From contig NC_087062.1 in assembly GCF_963678635.1 (NCBI RefSeq), positions 77,060,349 through 77,124,348 on the forward strand: a DNA stretch of 64,000 nucleotides, read 5' to 3'. The notes under the pieces were generated by a model. The model saw nothing but the letters and a program-made list of their open reading frames with translations. It searched no databases and had not been told where the DNA came from. This DNA is from Symsagittifera roscoffensis. Taxonomy: Eukaryota > Xenacoelomorpha > Acoela > Convolutidae. The first letter of the stretch is position 1; the number at the start of each line of letters is the position of its first letter. Position numbers and translations under genes: made by a program. Of this stretch, positions 34,939-48,600 are shown piece by piece.

Positions 34939-36489
34939 TTTCACTTTCTTTTTGAACTAAATTGAAAAAAATAGTTGTAATAAAATAGTCAAATTGGCAT
35001 CTTTCGATACCTCAAAATTTCACAAAAAACTCGCAGATGAAAAATTTTAAAAAACTAAAGAGTATCAAAGAGTGTCAAATATTGAAGAGTGAACTTTTAA
35101 AGAGTATCAAGGAGTTCAGATTGTGCAAAAATCCGCCTGTTTTACGAGTCTAGAGAAAAAACTATTGCGAACCTCAATTTTACTTAGTTTTTTTCCGTAT
35201 TTCTGTAGCTCGAAAGATTAATTTTTTCTAAACTGGCTTACTTTCTACTCAAGCAAAAAACTAATATTATTCTATTTAATATTCAAGGAATTTTTGCACT
35301 GAATACTGTTTTTGCAAAGTTGTTTTGATCGTGGATAGCTTTTTGTCAATTGCACCGGTCATAGTCAGTTTTTTCTGGTTATTTAAGTTTTTCCTAAGTG
35401 GTTCTAAGTGGTTTTTTCTAGAAAAATTTCACACAATTGCGATAGTCTGACAAAACGATAGTCGCTCAGAATTCAGTCATTTTTTCTGGTTCTTTCTTTT
35501 CTAGGAAAATTTCACAATTGCGATAGTCTGAAAAAAAATTGGTCGCAATACTCTTGACATAAAGTGACAATTTCGGCCCGGAAGAAGCAACGAGCATGAA
35601 AATTTTATATGGTTTGAATTTTTGTCGGTTACCTTTGAAATTTTTTTGATCAGCAATTTATAATAAAAATTCCCAAAACCAAAAAAAAAAATTGATGTCT
35701 TCCATAAAAAACAATTAGACAAAATTTTTTGAGCAAAAAAATATTCCATTGACTTGATACAAACATATTTTCACTTAAGATTTTTTTTACAAATTTTAGC
35801 ATGCCATTTTTTGTATTGAAAGCCAGAGACGAGTCTTCATTTATGTTTCAAACTGTAAGTTGATTCCACAGACAAAATTTTCGTGGTTTCCGCGCACAAA
35901 TACCTGCAACGTAAATTTTGTTCGCACATTAGTTTTGCCGCAGATTTCACAACGAACAATTATAGCAAATTATTTTTGCTTTCACGAGCGTAAGTGATTC
36001 TGCAAAATTGTGCTGTATAGTATATGGATAAAAGTAATTCAGCTTATGTGTAATTTATAATGTAGTGAATATAGATTTGTTTATTGTTTTCCCAAAATAA
36101 TCCTGAATCCGCAAAATTTTATGAAATTGCGCGTTTCTGGAGCAATTTTGAGCAATACAGTGTTTCAGCTTTTTTTTCATAGAACACAAAACTGCAAAGA
36201 AGATCAAAACAAACTAGCAATTTTGCGGATTCAGCGATAAATCTGTGTTCGTCCTGTAGCAGAATTCGCTTTCAATTCACAAAATACAAAAGCTGTTCTC
36301 TCAATGATTTGGAGTTTAGTCAAAATTGGTCGGTAAAAGGCAAAGACTAGCTCAATTTATACGTATCACTTGTTTCCCAGATTTTACACAAAAATTGGAA
36401 CCCCAAATTTTGCAATAACAAAGCTCAATATCAAATTTTAAAAAAATAAGAAAAATGTTCAAAGTATTTTTTTTGCAATTGTCTAATGT

Positions 36490-36860
36490 TCTGTAGTAAT
36501 ATTGCGCCAGCTTAGTCTCTTATCACGAACTTTTCTTTTTTGTTCTAACCTAACTCGCAAATAAAAGCGTTCAATTATTTGGAAATTGCATACCATCTGT
36601 TCTCTACCTTATTTGTGGCTACTGTTTAATCTTCTATCTTCCATCTTCAAATAAGCTTCCGTGGATTGATGGTTAGTGAGTGTGACTCTTAATCCCAAAG
36701 TAGTCAGCTTCCAATCTCAGACGCGTAGCTGAATGTTTGCTATTTCGAGTCTTAATTGTACTTTTTCTTATTGCTCTTTATAAGCTGCTTTTTGTCGTGT
36801 TCTTGCTAGTCCTTGCGAAGCGAATCGTCGCCTCTGTGTTGAAGCCACGCTTTTCTGTTT
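36490..36860 (+). mobile_element. Repeat with tRNA-Lys-like head
   Basis: Around 36660-36725 lies a tRNA-like segment: A-box-like tggattgatggttag, then gactcttaatc, which is the anticodon arm sequence typical of tRNA-Lys(CTT), and a worn T-arm. Upstream ttctaacctaactcgcaaat and downstream gctgctttttgtcgtgttct match the copy at 15.6-15.9 kb. Confidence 0.5.
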
Positions 36861-38137
36861 TGTTCTCGAACGGAGGAACTTTTCATTAGAAGATTAAACT
36901 CGAGTAGTGACCTAGATTTTACAATCCTTAGGTTTGAGTGTTTGTTGCAATAGTGTTTTTTTGAATATTTTTTTCCCCTGTATCATTGATTTAAGTGTAA
37001 CACGTAACCAACAATTCTTATGTTTTTTCTGTAATGAATCGATTCTGACGTTTTTACTTGGTTCCAACCTCGACGACAAATAATTAGATCAGATGAACAC
37101 ACTTAATGTTAACTAAAACAAAAGGAAAAGTTATGGAAAATTTTTTTCGGAAAATTTTGGAAAATTCCCCTGATCAATCCGAGACCAAATCAATTGTTGT
37201 GTAACTCATCAAACACCAAAGTCATCTTTACGTGTTTCTGCTCTGACTGTATGTTTGATTAAATCACAAATCCCCCCTTTGATTTAATTCTCAAATTCAT
37301 TTATGAAAGTCTGTTCAAATTGGTTTTTTATGTTATAAACGACATTAAAAGGTGTCAGCGCGAACAGATGAACAAATTTTTACAACTTTTCTAGTATACA
37401 AATTGCTGTAAGAACAATTTTTGAACAGTTTTGTTTTGTAATTTTACGAGGGGGTGGGAAACTGGAAAAAGGCATCACAAACTAGTCGAATTTTTGCTTC
37501 AGCAGTACCAACAGAAGGTTTTTGACCACATATACTATCACTTAAATTAATTAGCTATGCTTCATTTTTACTGATAATTGAGAGCTGGTATTTTTGAAAC
37601 AAAACAGAAAAAGAAACTAAACAGAATTAAAAATTGTTGAAAATCGAAAAGTTTATCAACAACAAAAAACAGTCAACTTCTACTGTAACAAAAGTTAATA
37701 TACTTAATGAGAAATTTGAAATAAAATTTCATTTTTAACTGAGTCACTTAGAAATTTTGGTTAAAGTTTTTACAGGATTTTTGTACAGCTCAAGCTAAAC
37801 TAACCAATGTTTTTTTTTCGTCTGTGGAAGCTCAGACTTCGAGTGATTAATTTTTGCTTGATTCTGTTTTTTTGCTGGGTACATTTTTAGATGTTGTATT
37901 TTTTGCGCTAGAATTTTTACATTTTTTTTAGCGCTAGGCTCTTGTTTTATTAGATCCTTATACTCATCGATACTCATAGGTTGTTGCCACTTTTGCTTGT
38001 ATTCAATGCGACCAAAAACGGAAATTTGTGTGTCATAGTTTCTAGATCCAATTTATGTTTTCATTTCTGCCTTTGACAGAGACGTGTTGAAAATTTGGGA
38101 TTTAATGCTGGAAAATTTTAAGCAGTTTTCTTTATTT

Positions 38138-38705
38138 TTCCGACTTGCGAAAGAAACTGATTGTTTATGCTTCGTGTCGTTTTTTTTAAGCCAGTTACCG
38201 GCGATCAAAATAAAAGTTTTTAACAAAAAATTGTTATGTCCAAATGAAAATATTGGCTCCCAGAAATCCTGAAATCAAATTTAAAAATATGTTTTTACCT
38301 CCGATCACTTTTCGCAAAGTTTTGGGAGTTTGAAAATCGCCAATTTTGTTATGCTTTGAACTAATTTATGCGCGCTCAGAAGATTTGATTTTCGAAGAAA
38401 GTGAGGAGTATAAATGCACGGGGTGCTTTTTTTATTCGGACCGATTTTAGAAAAGTTGATTATGTATGGGCCTCGATCCGCAAATCATGGGGTGGCCATG
38501 CGAGTACGCTTGGACTAGACTAAAATGCGGCTTTGTGGTTTCAATAGTACTTAAATAGTTTGTTTTATTACGCAAATTATTTATGCGTGGCAAATTATCC
38601 GCGCTCAAAATTGTCCCAAACTGAATTGAGACAAGCTAATTTGTCTTATTAATTCCATAAACGATCAAATTTTAACGCTTTGATCAGTCTGAAATTTAGT
38701 AGCCT
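38138..38705 (+). mobile_element. HINE-like element, family B, degraded
   Basis: Left end ttccgacttgcgaaagaaac, then cggcgatcaaaataaaagtt and a gcaaattatccgcgc core. No right-end hairpin remains. Confidence 0.5.
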
Positions 38706-38739
38706 TCCGAGGGGGGGGGGGAAGCTGCGACAGCTTCTT

Positions 38740-39015
38740 TTTAATTATGATTGCCAAGTGTTGCAAAGGGTCCCCCGGGGCCTTTAGGCTCATTATGATT
38801 TTTTCGGAAAGTTCGGAAAACCAAATTGGTTTTAAGTTTTTTTTACGAAAAACCGCCTCACCCCTAGAAAAGTTGCTGTTTTTTTGGCGTGCGCTTCCCC
38901 GTCAAATTTAGTAATTTTGGCGTCAAAGGCGCCTTAAGAAAATTTTCAGGGTCAGTCAGCCGAAAAAGGACATCGGGTGCTTTCAATCTAGTTTTTTTTT
39001 GTTTTTTCAACAAGT
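38740..39015. repeat. Dispersed repeat with ggcgcc core
   Basis: ttggcgtgcgcttccccgtc, ggcgtcaaaggcgccttaag and gtcagtcagccgaaaaagg occur in the family order. The 130-codon frame that starts inside it has no protein-like character. Confidence 0.45.
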
Positions 39016-39355
39016 CTATGACGTTTTATTTACCTTATAACCATCTCAGGAAAAAAATTTCAATCGGTCAATGGATCACGTGGTCTTTGACACAAACCAA
39101 CTACTCGCTTGTAAAATACAGCCTTTTGTTGCGTTTGCCGTTTTTATATGCTGGAAGGGGCGTATGGATTCTATCTAAACCTACTTATGATGACAGTGAT
39201 AAAAAAAACGAGACCTCGGTATTTCATCACAAAGCGAAGCCAGAGTACGTTTTGCCTCAAAATTACATTTTTCTACACTGAATTAAAATAGAAAAAAAAT
39301 TTCAACTAAAATCTAATATTTAAAACTTGAAAATAACTGAATTTTTACATTACCA

Positions 39356-39681
39356 TTACAAATAAACAACTTCATCTAGGTCAACTGTATTGATATTATT
39401 TTCGCTGGTTGCATGTTGTACGTGTTTACTGGGTTTGTACTTCCTCTGTGTCTGTGTTAAGTGGTTGATTGGGTTTGAGTAGAACTGTACAACGTTGCGG
39501 CCTTGTGACCCGAAGGAGTAGGCGGCGTCCCGGCACACTCCGCGGACTGTGTGTTTCTCGTGGTGGTTTGCCAGAAAAGCTAGCTGGTGCAGTGAATTGC
39601 CGGCTCGTAAAGCGGTTAGACAAACGGCTGCTGAACACACTTCCTTGGGGTCAAACTCTTCTAGCTGTTCTAAGTAGACAT
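39356..39681 (-). CDS. RIPOR-like gene, last coding exon
   Basis: The acceptor TATCTTTCAG splits an Asp codon. The exon encodes VYLEQLEEFDPKEVCSAAVC and the HEAT-like C-terminal helix pair typical of RIPOR ends, then a polar tail and TAA at 39358-39356. Confidence 0.75.
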
Positions 39682-42600
39682 CTGAAAGATATCAAAATAA
39701 GTACATTCAGAAAAAGGGATCAGTTTAACACCCTCCTAAGCATGTGAGGATTACAACTTATTATTCTCATCTAACTTATTCTAGATTCGCTATAAGTTCG
39801 TGAATTTACGGTTCATTAAAATTTTCAGCCAAGAGTTGAGTATTTCAAATGCAGCGCGACATAATTTTGATCAAAACTAGATAGCGTGTTTGGTGATCTT
39901 GACTGGGTCTAATTAGAGGGGACAATTTTAACGTTTAATTTCAACGTTTTAATTGATTTGGTAATTCAATTTCTAAGTTATCATTTGCTTCGTCTTAGAT
40001 TTAGAGAACATTCTTCCTGTACACGTTTTATGGCTCTTTATCTACCTTTTTTTCCATAAATAGTAATATTAAAATCATTTTTTAATCAAGCATAATTGGA
40101 TAAAATGGATTCTGTCAGCAAAAAAAATGGAATTTTGTCGTGCTTCGAGCTGGAATTTTCAGCAAATCCTAATCGAATATTTTAACAATTTAAAGTTTCT
40201 TCAACTCAGAGCAGCTCAGAGCAAAATTTAGACAAGTACTAATGTTGAGGTGCGAGCCAAAAAGACAATTTTTTGAAGAAAACCTTCCAAAAATTCCTAA
40301 AACAGTCTTTTTGTGCCGTTTTTTCAAAAAAGGGTTTTCATAGTGATTTAGAGCTCAGAAAATCAATTTGATCAACCTTATAAAAAAAAAGGTCGTTGAT
40401 CAACCTTAGCTATAATCCGCCTTAGATTTTTTAAATCCGTTCCCTGCCTCGAAAAAATCTTAGATCAGCCCCTGGGGTGGAGGACTTGACTTGGTCGATT
40501 CATGTTTAGGGTAGAGTGTCAATTTGACCCGAGAGGAAATTAACGTGGCGATATATTTTTTATACATGATACTATGCTCACTAAAACATTCAACTCTTTT
40601 TTCTCGCATCAAGTGAAAAAGCTCGATACCGAATGTTCGATTTATCTCGGGTATTGGGGGTATTGGGTAACTATGACGATAGGAGTTTAAGACAACATGA
40701 AACTAAGACGAAAATTGGGCGCTAAAAATTTAAAATGCACTTTTAACATTTGAGAGATTTATTTTTGTCAGTAATACAATTGGAGAGTTGTGCGTAGCGT
40801 CGTCTTAAAGTCCCATTAAAAACGGTTGTCGTCTGAATAGTTGTCGTCTCATTTACCACTGAATGACTAATGTTCGATTTATCTCTAGGGTGCCTTCAAA
40901 CTGCTCAAAAAATGCCACTAAAGCGCATCGCTCGGAACAATCGGACCTAAAGCTCACCTATTAGCTTCTTGCGCACAACTACATCTGAAATGGAGTCGAA
41001 ATAGTCCAGGAATTTGGAGGCCAAGTCTGGCTTAGAACCTTGGCTCTCGCTCAGCAGCTGTGCAATCTGCCTCCAGATCTCCGGATGAGGAATGTGACCG
41101 GCGAATTTGGGAAGCACATCCAGTAACGTGTTTCCGGAGAGACTGGGACTCCATAATTTTGAGGAGAGCGCAACCTCCTAATGAAATATTAGGACCAGGT
41201 TAACATCTACCACAAAACGGTTTAGGAAGAAGGAGAAGGGTCCAACTTGGTTATAATTACAACAATTCAGCAAGTTAAATTTGAGTATTTAACGCGCAGA
41301 GCAGCGCATTTAATCCTAAGTAGCACTAGTTCTGTAGTTAATCTTTTTGGTTTTACGAAGGGAAGATGTTAAGTTGATACAAACATGGCCATGTCAGCTA
41401 CTACTTCGTTACTTATAAAATTCATCATTTGATAACCACAACGATCTTGCAAATCTTGCCAGTCTTGCTTATCTTGCTTTTTGTTTCATGCAATATTCTT
41501 CCAAGAATTGCCTTTATCTTGCGAGGTTCTTGCAAAGTTTGCGTTTCATTGGCAGAAAATAAGCAAGAAAAGGAAATCGCCTTGAAAAGAGTGACTACCT
41601 GCATGATTCGGTCGATGTAGACTTCGACGCTGCCTTGGTATTCTCTAGACAATGTCTGATAGAAAGTGAACACCGACACACTGTTCGTCTTGTCGTCCCG
41701 ACTCCTCTCCCCCACCAGCCGCTCGGCCGCCAACTCCCACCCCGCTGCCAGCACCCCCGGCTGGTTTGTCAGAGCCGAAAACTTGTGCGTGAAGAGTCGC
41801 TGCAGTTGGCGGATCAGACTACCGACAGGTGCCAGAAACTAAACAGCCGAAAATAAACCCAAGAAATGCCGCAGGCGGATTTAGGGGTAAAGATATATGG
41901 AATTTGACCACGCGATTTTGCCCTTCGCCACTCACCACTCATCACGAATTTATAAAGGACTACTTCAAAGGCTACGCATATAAGAATTTTATACCTCTTA
42001 TGAAAAACCGATCTTTTGCAATCGAGGGGAGGGATAATAGTTAAAGAGATCCTGAGTTTGCTTGCTCAAAAAAGTATATTATGTTTTCAAAAAGGAATTT
42101 TGTTTTTATGTTTGGCCTTAGTGCTAAAAAGTATTTAACCAATGTTCAGTTTGCTCGACCTTACCATTTCACAAAGAAGAAATTTCTAATCTAAAAAAAT
42201 CCCAACCCATCCCTCATCTCCAATCCGCCCCTATTGCATCGCATTGGTTGTAGTGCATTACATTGGCAAGGATGCAATTGTTGCTTTCAACCATGGCTCA
42301 TTTTTTTCAGGTTTTCTGTTAAATGGTAAGCTTAGACATATAAGCTCTTCTAATTACAACAAGACTGCTCGTATCAGCGCGAAGCCCTGAATGTTTGGAC
42401 TGCCTTTTAAGGTCTATGGAGAAGTAATAACATGAAAAAATTAAATGGAATAAAATAAAAAGAAAAATATATTTTTTTAATTTGAGATTTTTGTGTGAAA
42501 ATAATCCCCCCAAGCGCCATCTAAAGTACAAAGTGATAAATTATGCTCATAGTAACAAATCAATTACGGCAAACCAGCTTCCTTCAACCAATTTTGGAGC

Positions 42601-45600
42601 AATTTCTAAGACGGATTAGATCTCCGCTTACGCAACTTTTGAACCCCCATAACATTACAAAAAAATCAAAAGTGAAATATGTTTTCAAAATTAAGCTCAA
42701 AAAACAATACCTTGTCTACCTTTCAAGTCTCAAAACTACGTCATTTTGCCAAAAATAATTGTAGGAAATTTTTTTAATTGCGAGTATAAGGCATCATTGA
42801 ATCTCCACTGATATAAATATTTTATCGGAAGAATTAGTTTAAAATTCCAATTTAATAACTTCTGATAAAAAACTGTCTTGCGCACAAAATTACAATTTTG
42901 CTTCAAAAAATCAATTTAAAAATAATTAAATTTTGATTCTGAGATTCAAGTGCTCGATTGAATAAAAATTAATAACTTTGGACTACTCTCAGCTGAACTA
43001 GTTTTTGACTGACACGGCTAAATTAAGAGTGTTTTGTGCGCAAAAAATTGATTGATTTGCTGAGTGTTCAAATCAATGGAGATCACATTTTGGACACTGA
43101 AATTATCGATTGTGCTCGACCTTTGTTTATAAATCAAGTTTTCTGATTCAAACAGCTCGAAACTTTTCCGTTTTTTTGAGCCAATTCAAGAGACAAAAAT
43201 GATTTATTAGTGCTGTTGTTAGTCTTTTGAAAAAATTTATTAAAAAACCATATTGCATCTCAAGTTAAAAGATTTCTGCATTCCAACATCAATACAAAAC
43301 ATCTAGTTCTAAAAAAGCTTAGGTATATTTGATCTTAGTTACGATGTTTTTTTCGCCGCGGTAACCTTTCATAGGTCTCAATCTCTGGAAATCGCAATTT
43401 GTACTACTTTTTTTAGAAAAATAATTTTTTTTAGCACTAAAAAGCCTCTTTTAACGGACTTTTTCAGCCTGAAAAAGCGTATACTTTTGTTGAATGCAAT
43501 TTTATTCAGTTTTCACGACAACTATTATGTATATATATAAATTGTGGGGGTTCGGAAAATGATTTCAAAGGTTGGCCCAGTTAACTGACCCATAAAATGC
43601 GTAATAAAATGCATCAATCTGTCTTTAAGATTGCGCAAGGGAAAAGATAATAAAAAAAACGGACGAAAAAATTTAAGATTGAAAAATTACTTGCAATAGC
43701 TGAACGATACTCAGAATAATCAAAGGGTCACCCGCGAACTTTTTGAGGTAACTAAAACAAATAAGATTCATTCGGCGAGGGGCTAGGTTGATCCAATCCA
43801 CCGCAAAAATTCTTTGCAAAAAATGGATTTGAATGCGATAGCAGCATACTGGCCAATATTTTACTGACCATCTTCAGTTCAATCTCATATAATGTTAATT
43901 CTTTTAGAAGTAAAAGCTATCTAGGAAGATTATGGAATTTCAAACTGAAATTTGTTATATACTAACACGTTTCTCTTCCTTCGCTTGATTTTTCAAAAAA
44001 GTTTCGTCTATGCTAATTTTAATATGATGAAGATAGTGATATGAAACACTGTCCGTTAATCACTTTTCAAAACTGAGATAGTTTTCAAATTTAAAATGAT
44101 TAAAACGGCTCCTCATTTGGTTTAATTAAAATAAACCAACCCATGTATAGCAACAGCATAGTCTTTTTTAATAAAGTTGAATGTTCCGACTGCTTTTCAA
44201 GGTCTATGGAGCAGTAATAACATGAGAAAATTAAATGAACTAAGAATGATTTTTTTTAATTTGAGTTTTTTTTGTTAAAAATACTCCCCCTCCCCCACGC
44301 CATACAAAGTACAGAGTGATAAGTTTTGCTCCTATTAACAAATCAACGGCAAATGAACTTCTTTCAAACATTTTGGAACGTTTTCTAAGTCAATTTTAAG
44401 CTCAAGACTACAATATTTTTTGAATGATATAAAGAAAACCCGACAAAAATGGCTAGTTGAAAAGTCGAAATTTGACTGACGAAAAAAACCACCCGAGCAC
44501 AAATATTCCGTTACTTTTGTTTCGAAAGTCGGAACAACAAATCTGTATTGTAGTTTTTGATGAGAAAAACAGATGAAGCATTCAAAAAATGTTCAAACCG
44601 CACGCTATGTATAATGCAAAGTAACAATTTTCTGTCTAGTTTTGTACCACTTAGACCGAGTAGCTTGCCTCATTTCAAATTGGCATGATTTTTAGCAGGG
44701 TTAATCCGCGGCTTTGAGTTAAAAATAACAACAGCCTGTAGCGCCATTTGAAAATTTTTTTTTTGGTTAAATAATTGAAAAAAATATAGAGAAAAAAAAT
44801 CTTTTTACTTCATCCTTTCTTCATTTTATCCCCCTTCCATACGCTATGTAAAATATTAAGGGTGAGTTTAACGTCTCTTATTGTAATAAAACAATTAAAT
44901 TGCTGGCCACAATTCAGTTTGGATCGCATTAATTTGTTTCTTACGTGTGTTGTAGGTACACAATATACCGCACTTTAAATATCCCAAATTAGCCAAATTA
45001 GCAATTTTCAAACCCACATAACTTTACAAAAAATAATCACAAGTAAAATACATTTTTTAAAATTTTGAGCTCAAGACAACAATATCTTTTAGGTGTAATA
45101 GAAACTTTCCGCAAAAAACGCTGGGTTAACGAGACAAAAACTGACTGACGAGGCAAAAAACTGAACAAAGAAAAAACCATATCAAGCATAATTATTCCGC
45201 TTCTTCGAAAGTCGGAACAATTAGCTTGCAGCAATTCAATTTGGAACAATAATGCAGAGCGGGATAATTCGTTCCGCGTAAATACTTCACGTAACACTCA
45301 CAGCATCAAAATATAAAACAAGACTGCTCGTGTCAAGGCAGAGTCCTGAATGTTCCGACTGCCTTTTAAGGTCTATGGAGCAGTAGTAACATGAAAAAAT
45401 GAAATGTAATAAAATAAAATGAATCCCATATGAAGTACAAAGTGATAGATTTCGCTCCTATTAACAAATCAATTATGACAAATAAGCTTCCTTCAACCAA
45501 TTTGGAACGATTTCTCAGACGGATTAAACCTCCGCTTACACGTTAATAGCGCGAAATATATCGCGCGTTAATTGTCCCAAATTGGCGAAAATGGCAACCT

Positions 45601-48600
45601 TTAAACCCATATAACTTTACAAAAATGATCACAGGTAAAATATCTATCCAAATTTCAGCTCAGGACAACAATACTTTTTGAATGATATTGAAATATTCCG
45701 TCAAAAATGGCTAGTTAAAAAGTCAAAATTTGTCTGAAAAAAAAACCACCCGAGCACAAATATTCATTTTTTTTGTTACAAAAGTCGGAACAGTGAGCAG
45801 TTTAGATAGAATCGTTTCAGTGCGCACAGAAAATTTAGCGTACATAGTCTCATATATATAAATTTTTCATTTTTGAAGATACTCATATATATTCTTCACT
45901 TTCATCGAAAATCGGAACAAAAAAATCTCAAGATCCCAAAAAAATGTTTTTGCTATTTGAGTTCACCACAGGGATACCTTTCAGATGGTATAAAAAATTG
46001 TTTTCATGATAGATTGTTTTTTTTTTTCGTGGCAATTGTTTTTTATTGAGACCAAATTTGATATTCTGAGTTCTTTTTTTAAAAAATATTTCAACTGACA
46101 GTACTTTTTTATTCGTGAAGTTATTGCGGCGAAGTAGTTTTGAAGTAGTTTTTGAGAAAATATCTGAAGCAGTTTTCGGATTTTTTATCTTTTTCAATTG
46201 ACTCTCCAGTCAACTTAGTTTTTTAGTTTCCTGAGAATGACAGCTAATTCGCATTAGGAGGAGAGAAAACGAGGAATCAAATCAACTAAACAATTTTAAA
46301 TTAATTCAAACTAACTTGTGTAGGTTTCTCAACGTTATCCCAGAAGTTTTTAAGGCTCTCATTGTCACACAGTTCGGGGATCAACTCTTCCAATCTTGAG
46401 TCTTCAGCTGAAGAGGAAATCTGTTGGTGAACAGGAGAAGACGATGAAGACAGGTACTGTTGGCCACAGCAGGTGTGAAGGAACTTGAGAATCTTCTCGA
46501 ACACTAGTCCCTGGAAACCCAGTTTCTGCAGAGCCCTATTCTTTTTCTTCTCCAGGGGTGGTTGCATGTCTAGGTACTTGAATTGAGGCAAGCAGAGGTA
46601 GAGGTGTGTAAGTAGAAGAAGGTCTGTCAACACAGTCATAAACTTCAATTCAAGACCATTTATGCACAATTTTCAACTAAGTTAGACTCCAGAATTAGGC
46701 AGAAAATAGGTGAATGACACCAACATACAAGTGGGATTTATTTACGCGCGGTTTAAATTACAGGACTCAAAAAACTTCGCTGATATTTTAATCATATCAA
46801 GGAATGGATATAAAGCGAGATATATTCGTGAAAAAGCCCAAATCGCAAACTTTAAATCTTTAAAGTTTCTCAGGAAAAATTCGAACCTGATGGATTTGAT
46901 GATAAAGTTATTAAAAAAATATGATCGATTATCCCTGAGATTATAACAGTTTTTATCCTATTCAAAAAAAAAACTTAGCTTCAATTTCCTTCTGGTTTTA
47001 AAACATTCAGCAGGGGCATATTTAGGTTTTTCTCGAAGGGGAATTTCGGATTTTCAAAAAAATTTCAAAAATTTTGTCGACCTTTTTTTTTAAAAGTAGG
47101 TCAAAAAGCAGCTTTTGGGCACTTTTTTGGAAAATTTTGACCAGTAGAAAATTGCGTTTTTTCGGCGCGCACTCCTCTATATTGGCGCAACCCTGACGAC
47201 CCCTGATATTCAGTTGTTTTTAAAGCCGATTTTTTTTAATGCAGATTGCCGTACTTCTCACAAAAAATTTCAAATAAAAATAAGAAATGTTATCGTAAAT
47301 GATATAAGAAAAACATATAACAGCGAAGGATAGCCAGTTGCTGTACAAATAGCGCAGAATACTCCGACCTCATTCATTTAAGACAATTACAAAAGAAAAT
47401 GTTATGCTTACTTTTTAAATTAATGTGTATTCGTGGTGAGACGAGAGAGCTATAGATGTAGAAAGTTAGTGAATCAAGCAAACAATTTAAAACAATTAAA
47501 AAATAACTCAAAAACTTCTACTTTTTTGCATAAAAACTTCTTAAACAAAATTTTTTTTCGCAAATTATAAGCTCTAGGAACTTTTTAAACAATTTCTTCT
47601 ACTAGTGAAATCCAATTTTTTATCCTGAATAACTAATTTTTCTTTAAACAAATCTTAAATACGTTTTTTTAAAAAAAATTTCTAGTTTAAACAGTCACTT
47701 ATAATATTTTAAAAATTGATCGATCGTTTTACTCGCTCTAAATTAGACTAAAACCAAACAAATTAAGTAAAAGAGGAGACAACTAGCAATATAATAAACT
47801 CGATTGCAGAAAAATTGTCCTAAAATTTAAAAATAATTAATTATAATATATTATGATTAACTAAAGTGAATTTTGGGGTTATCAAAAATCAAAATTAAAA
47901 TTCAAGAGTGGTTCTAAGATTTTCACCTGCAATTCCTTGTCGCAGTTTTTAAAATCGATCAAACTGATTTTTCAAGCTCTCCCACCAAACTATAAAGCTA
48001 TAAAAACCCTAATTTGACAAATAATTTTATGACATTTTTTAGGCACTTTTTGGAGGGTTTTGTGCTGAAAATCAGGTTTTGTAGCGCTCGATCTGCCTTA
48101 AAATTTTTTTTTTTGGCGGCAAATGCAATATGAGCGTAGTCAGTTAGTCAAAATAGTACTAAGAGTGATCGATTAGTGTGATTTGTTCGCAAAATCAGAG
48201 GGTCAAATCACTGAGGCAGGAGAGTGAGCTTCGAACGCTAATTTGCCAAAAGAATGAAAAAGTTTTCATAATACTTTTTCTGAACAATTCTCGAATGTTT
48301 TAAGCTAGAACCTTGCCATTCTCATGACAAAATCTTGATAATTCTGACGGAGGTTTCTAGTTGTATTTCGTTTGTAAGTGACTAATTTCTCTCATCACGG
48401 AGTTTTGTGTGATTATTTCCACAAAATCAGTTTTTTTACGTATACAATTAGGAAGTAATATCAAATTGGAATAAAAAAATTTTTCGGGTTAACAACTTCG
48501 GGTTAACAACTTAAACAGAATTACTTGGATCATTTGGTATCTTGCCAAGGTCCTGGATTTGAATCTCACCAGGACCTGTTTTTTTTCTGACGGGAATTAT

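Noticed and set aside
38889-39281. 130-codon plus-strand frame
   Set aside because: Begins inside a dispersed repeat, has no recognisable domain, signal peptide or splice context, and its composition is like random AT-rich DNA.
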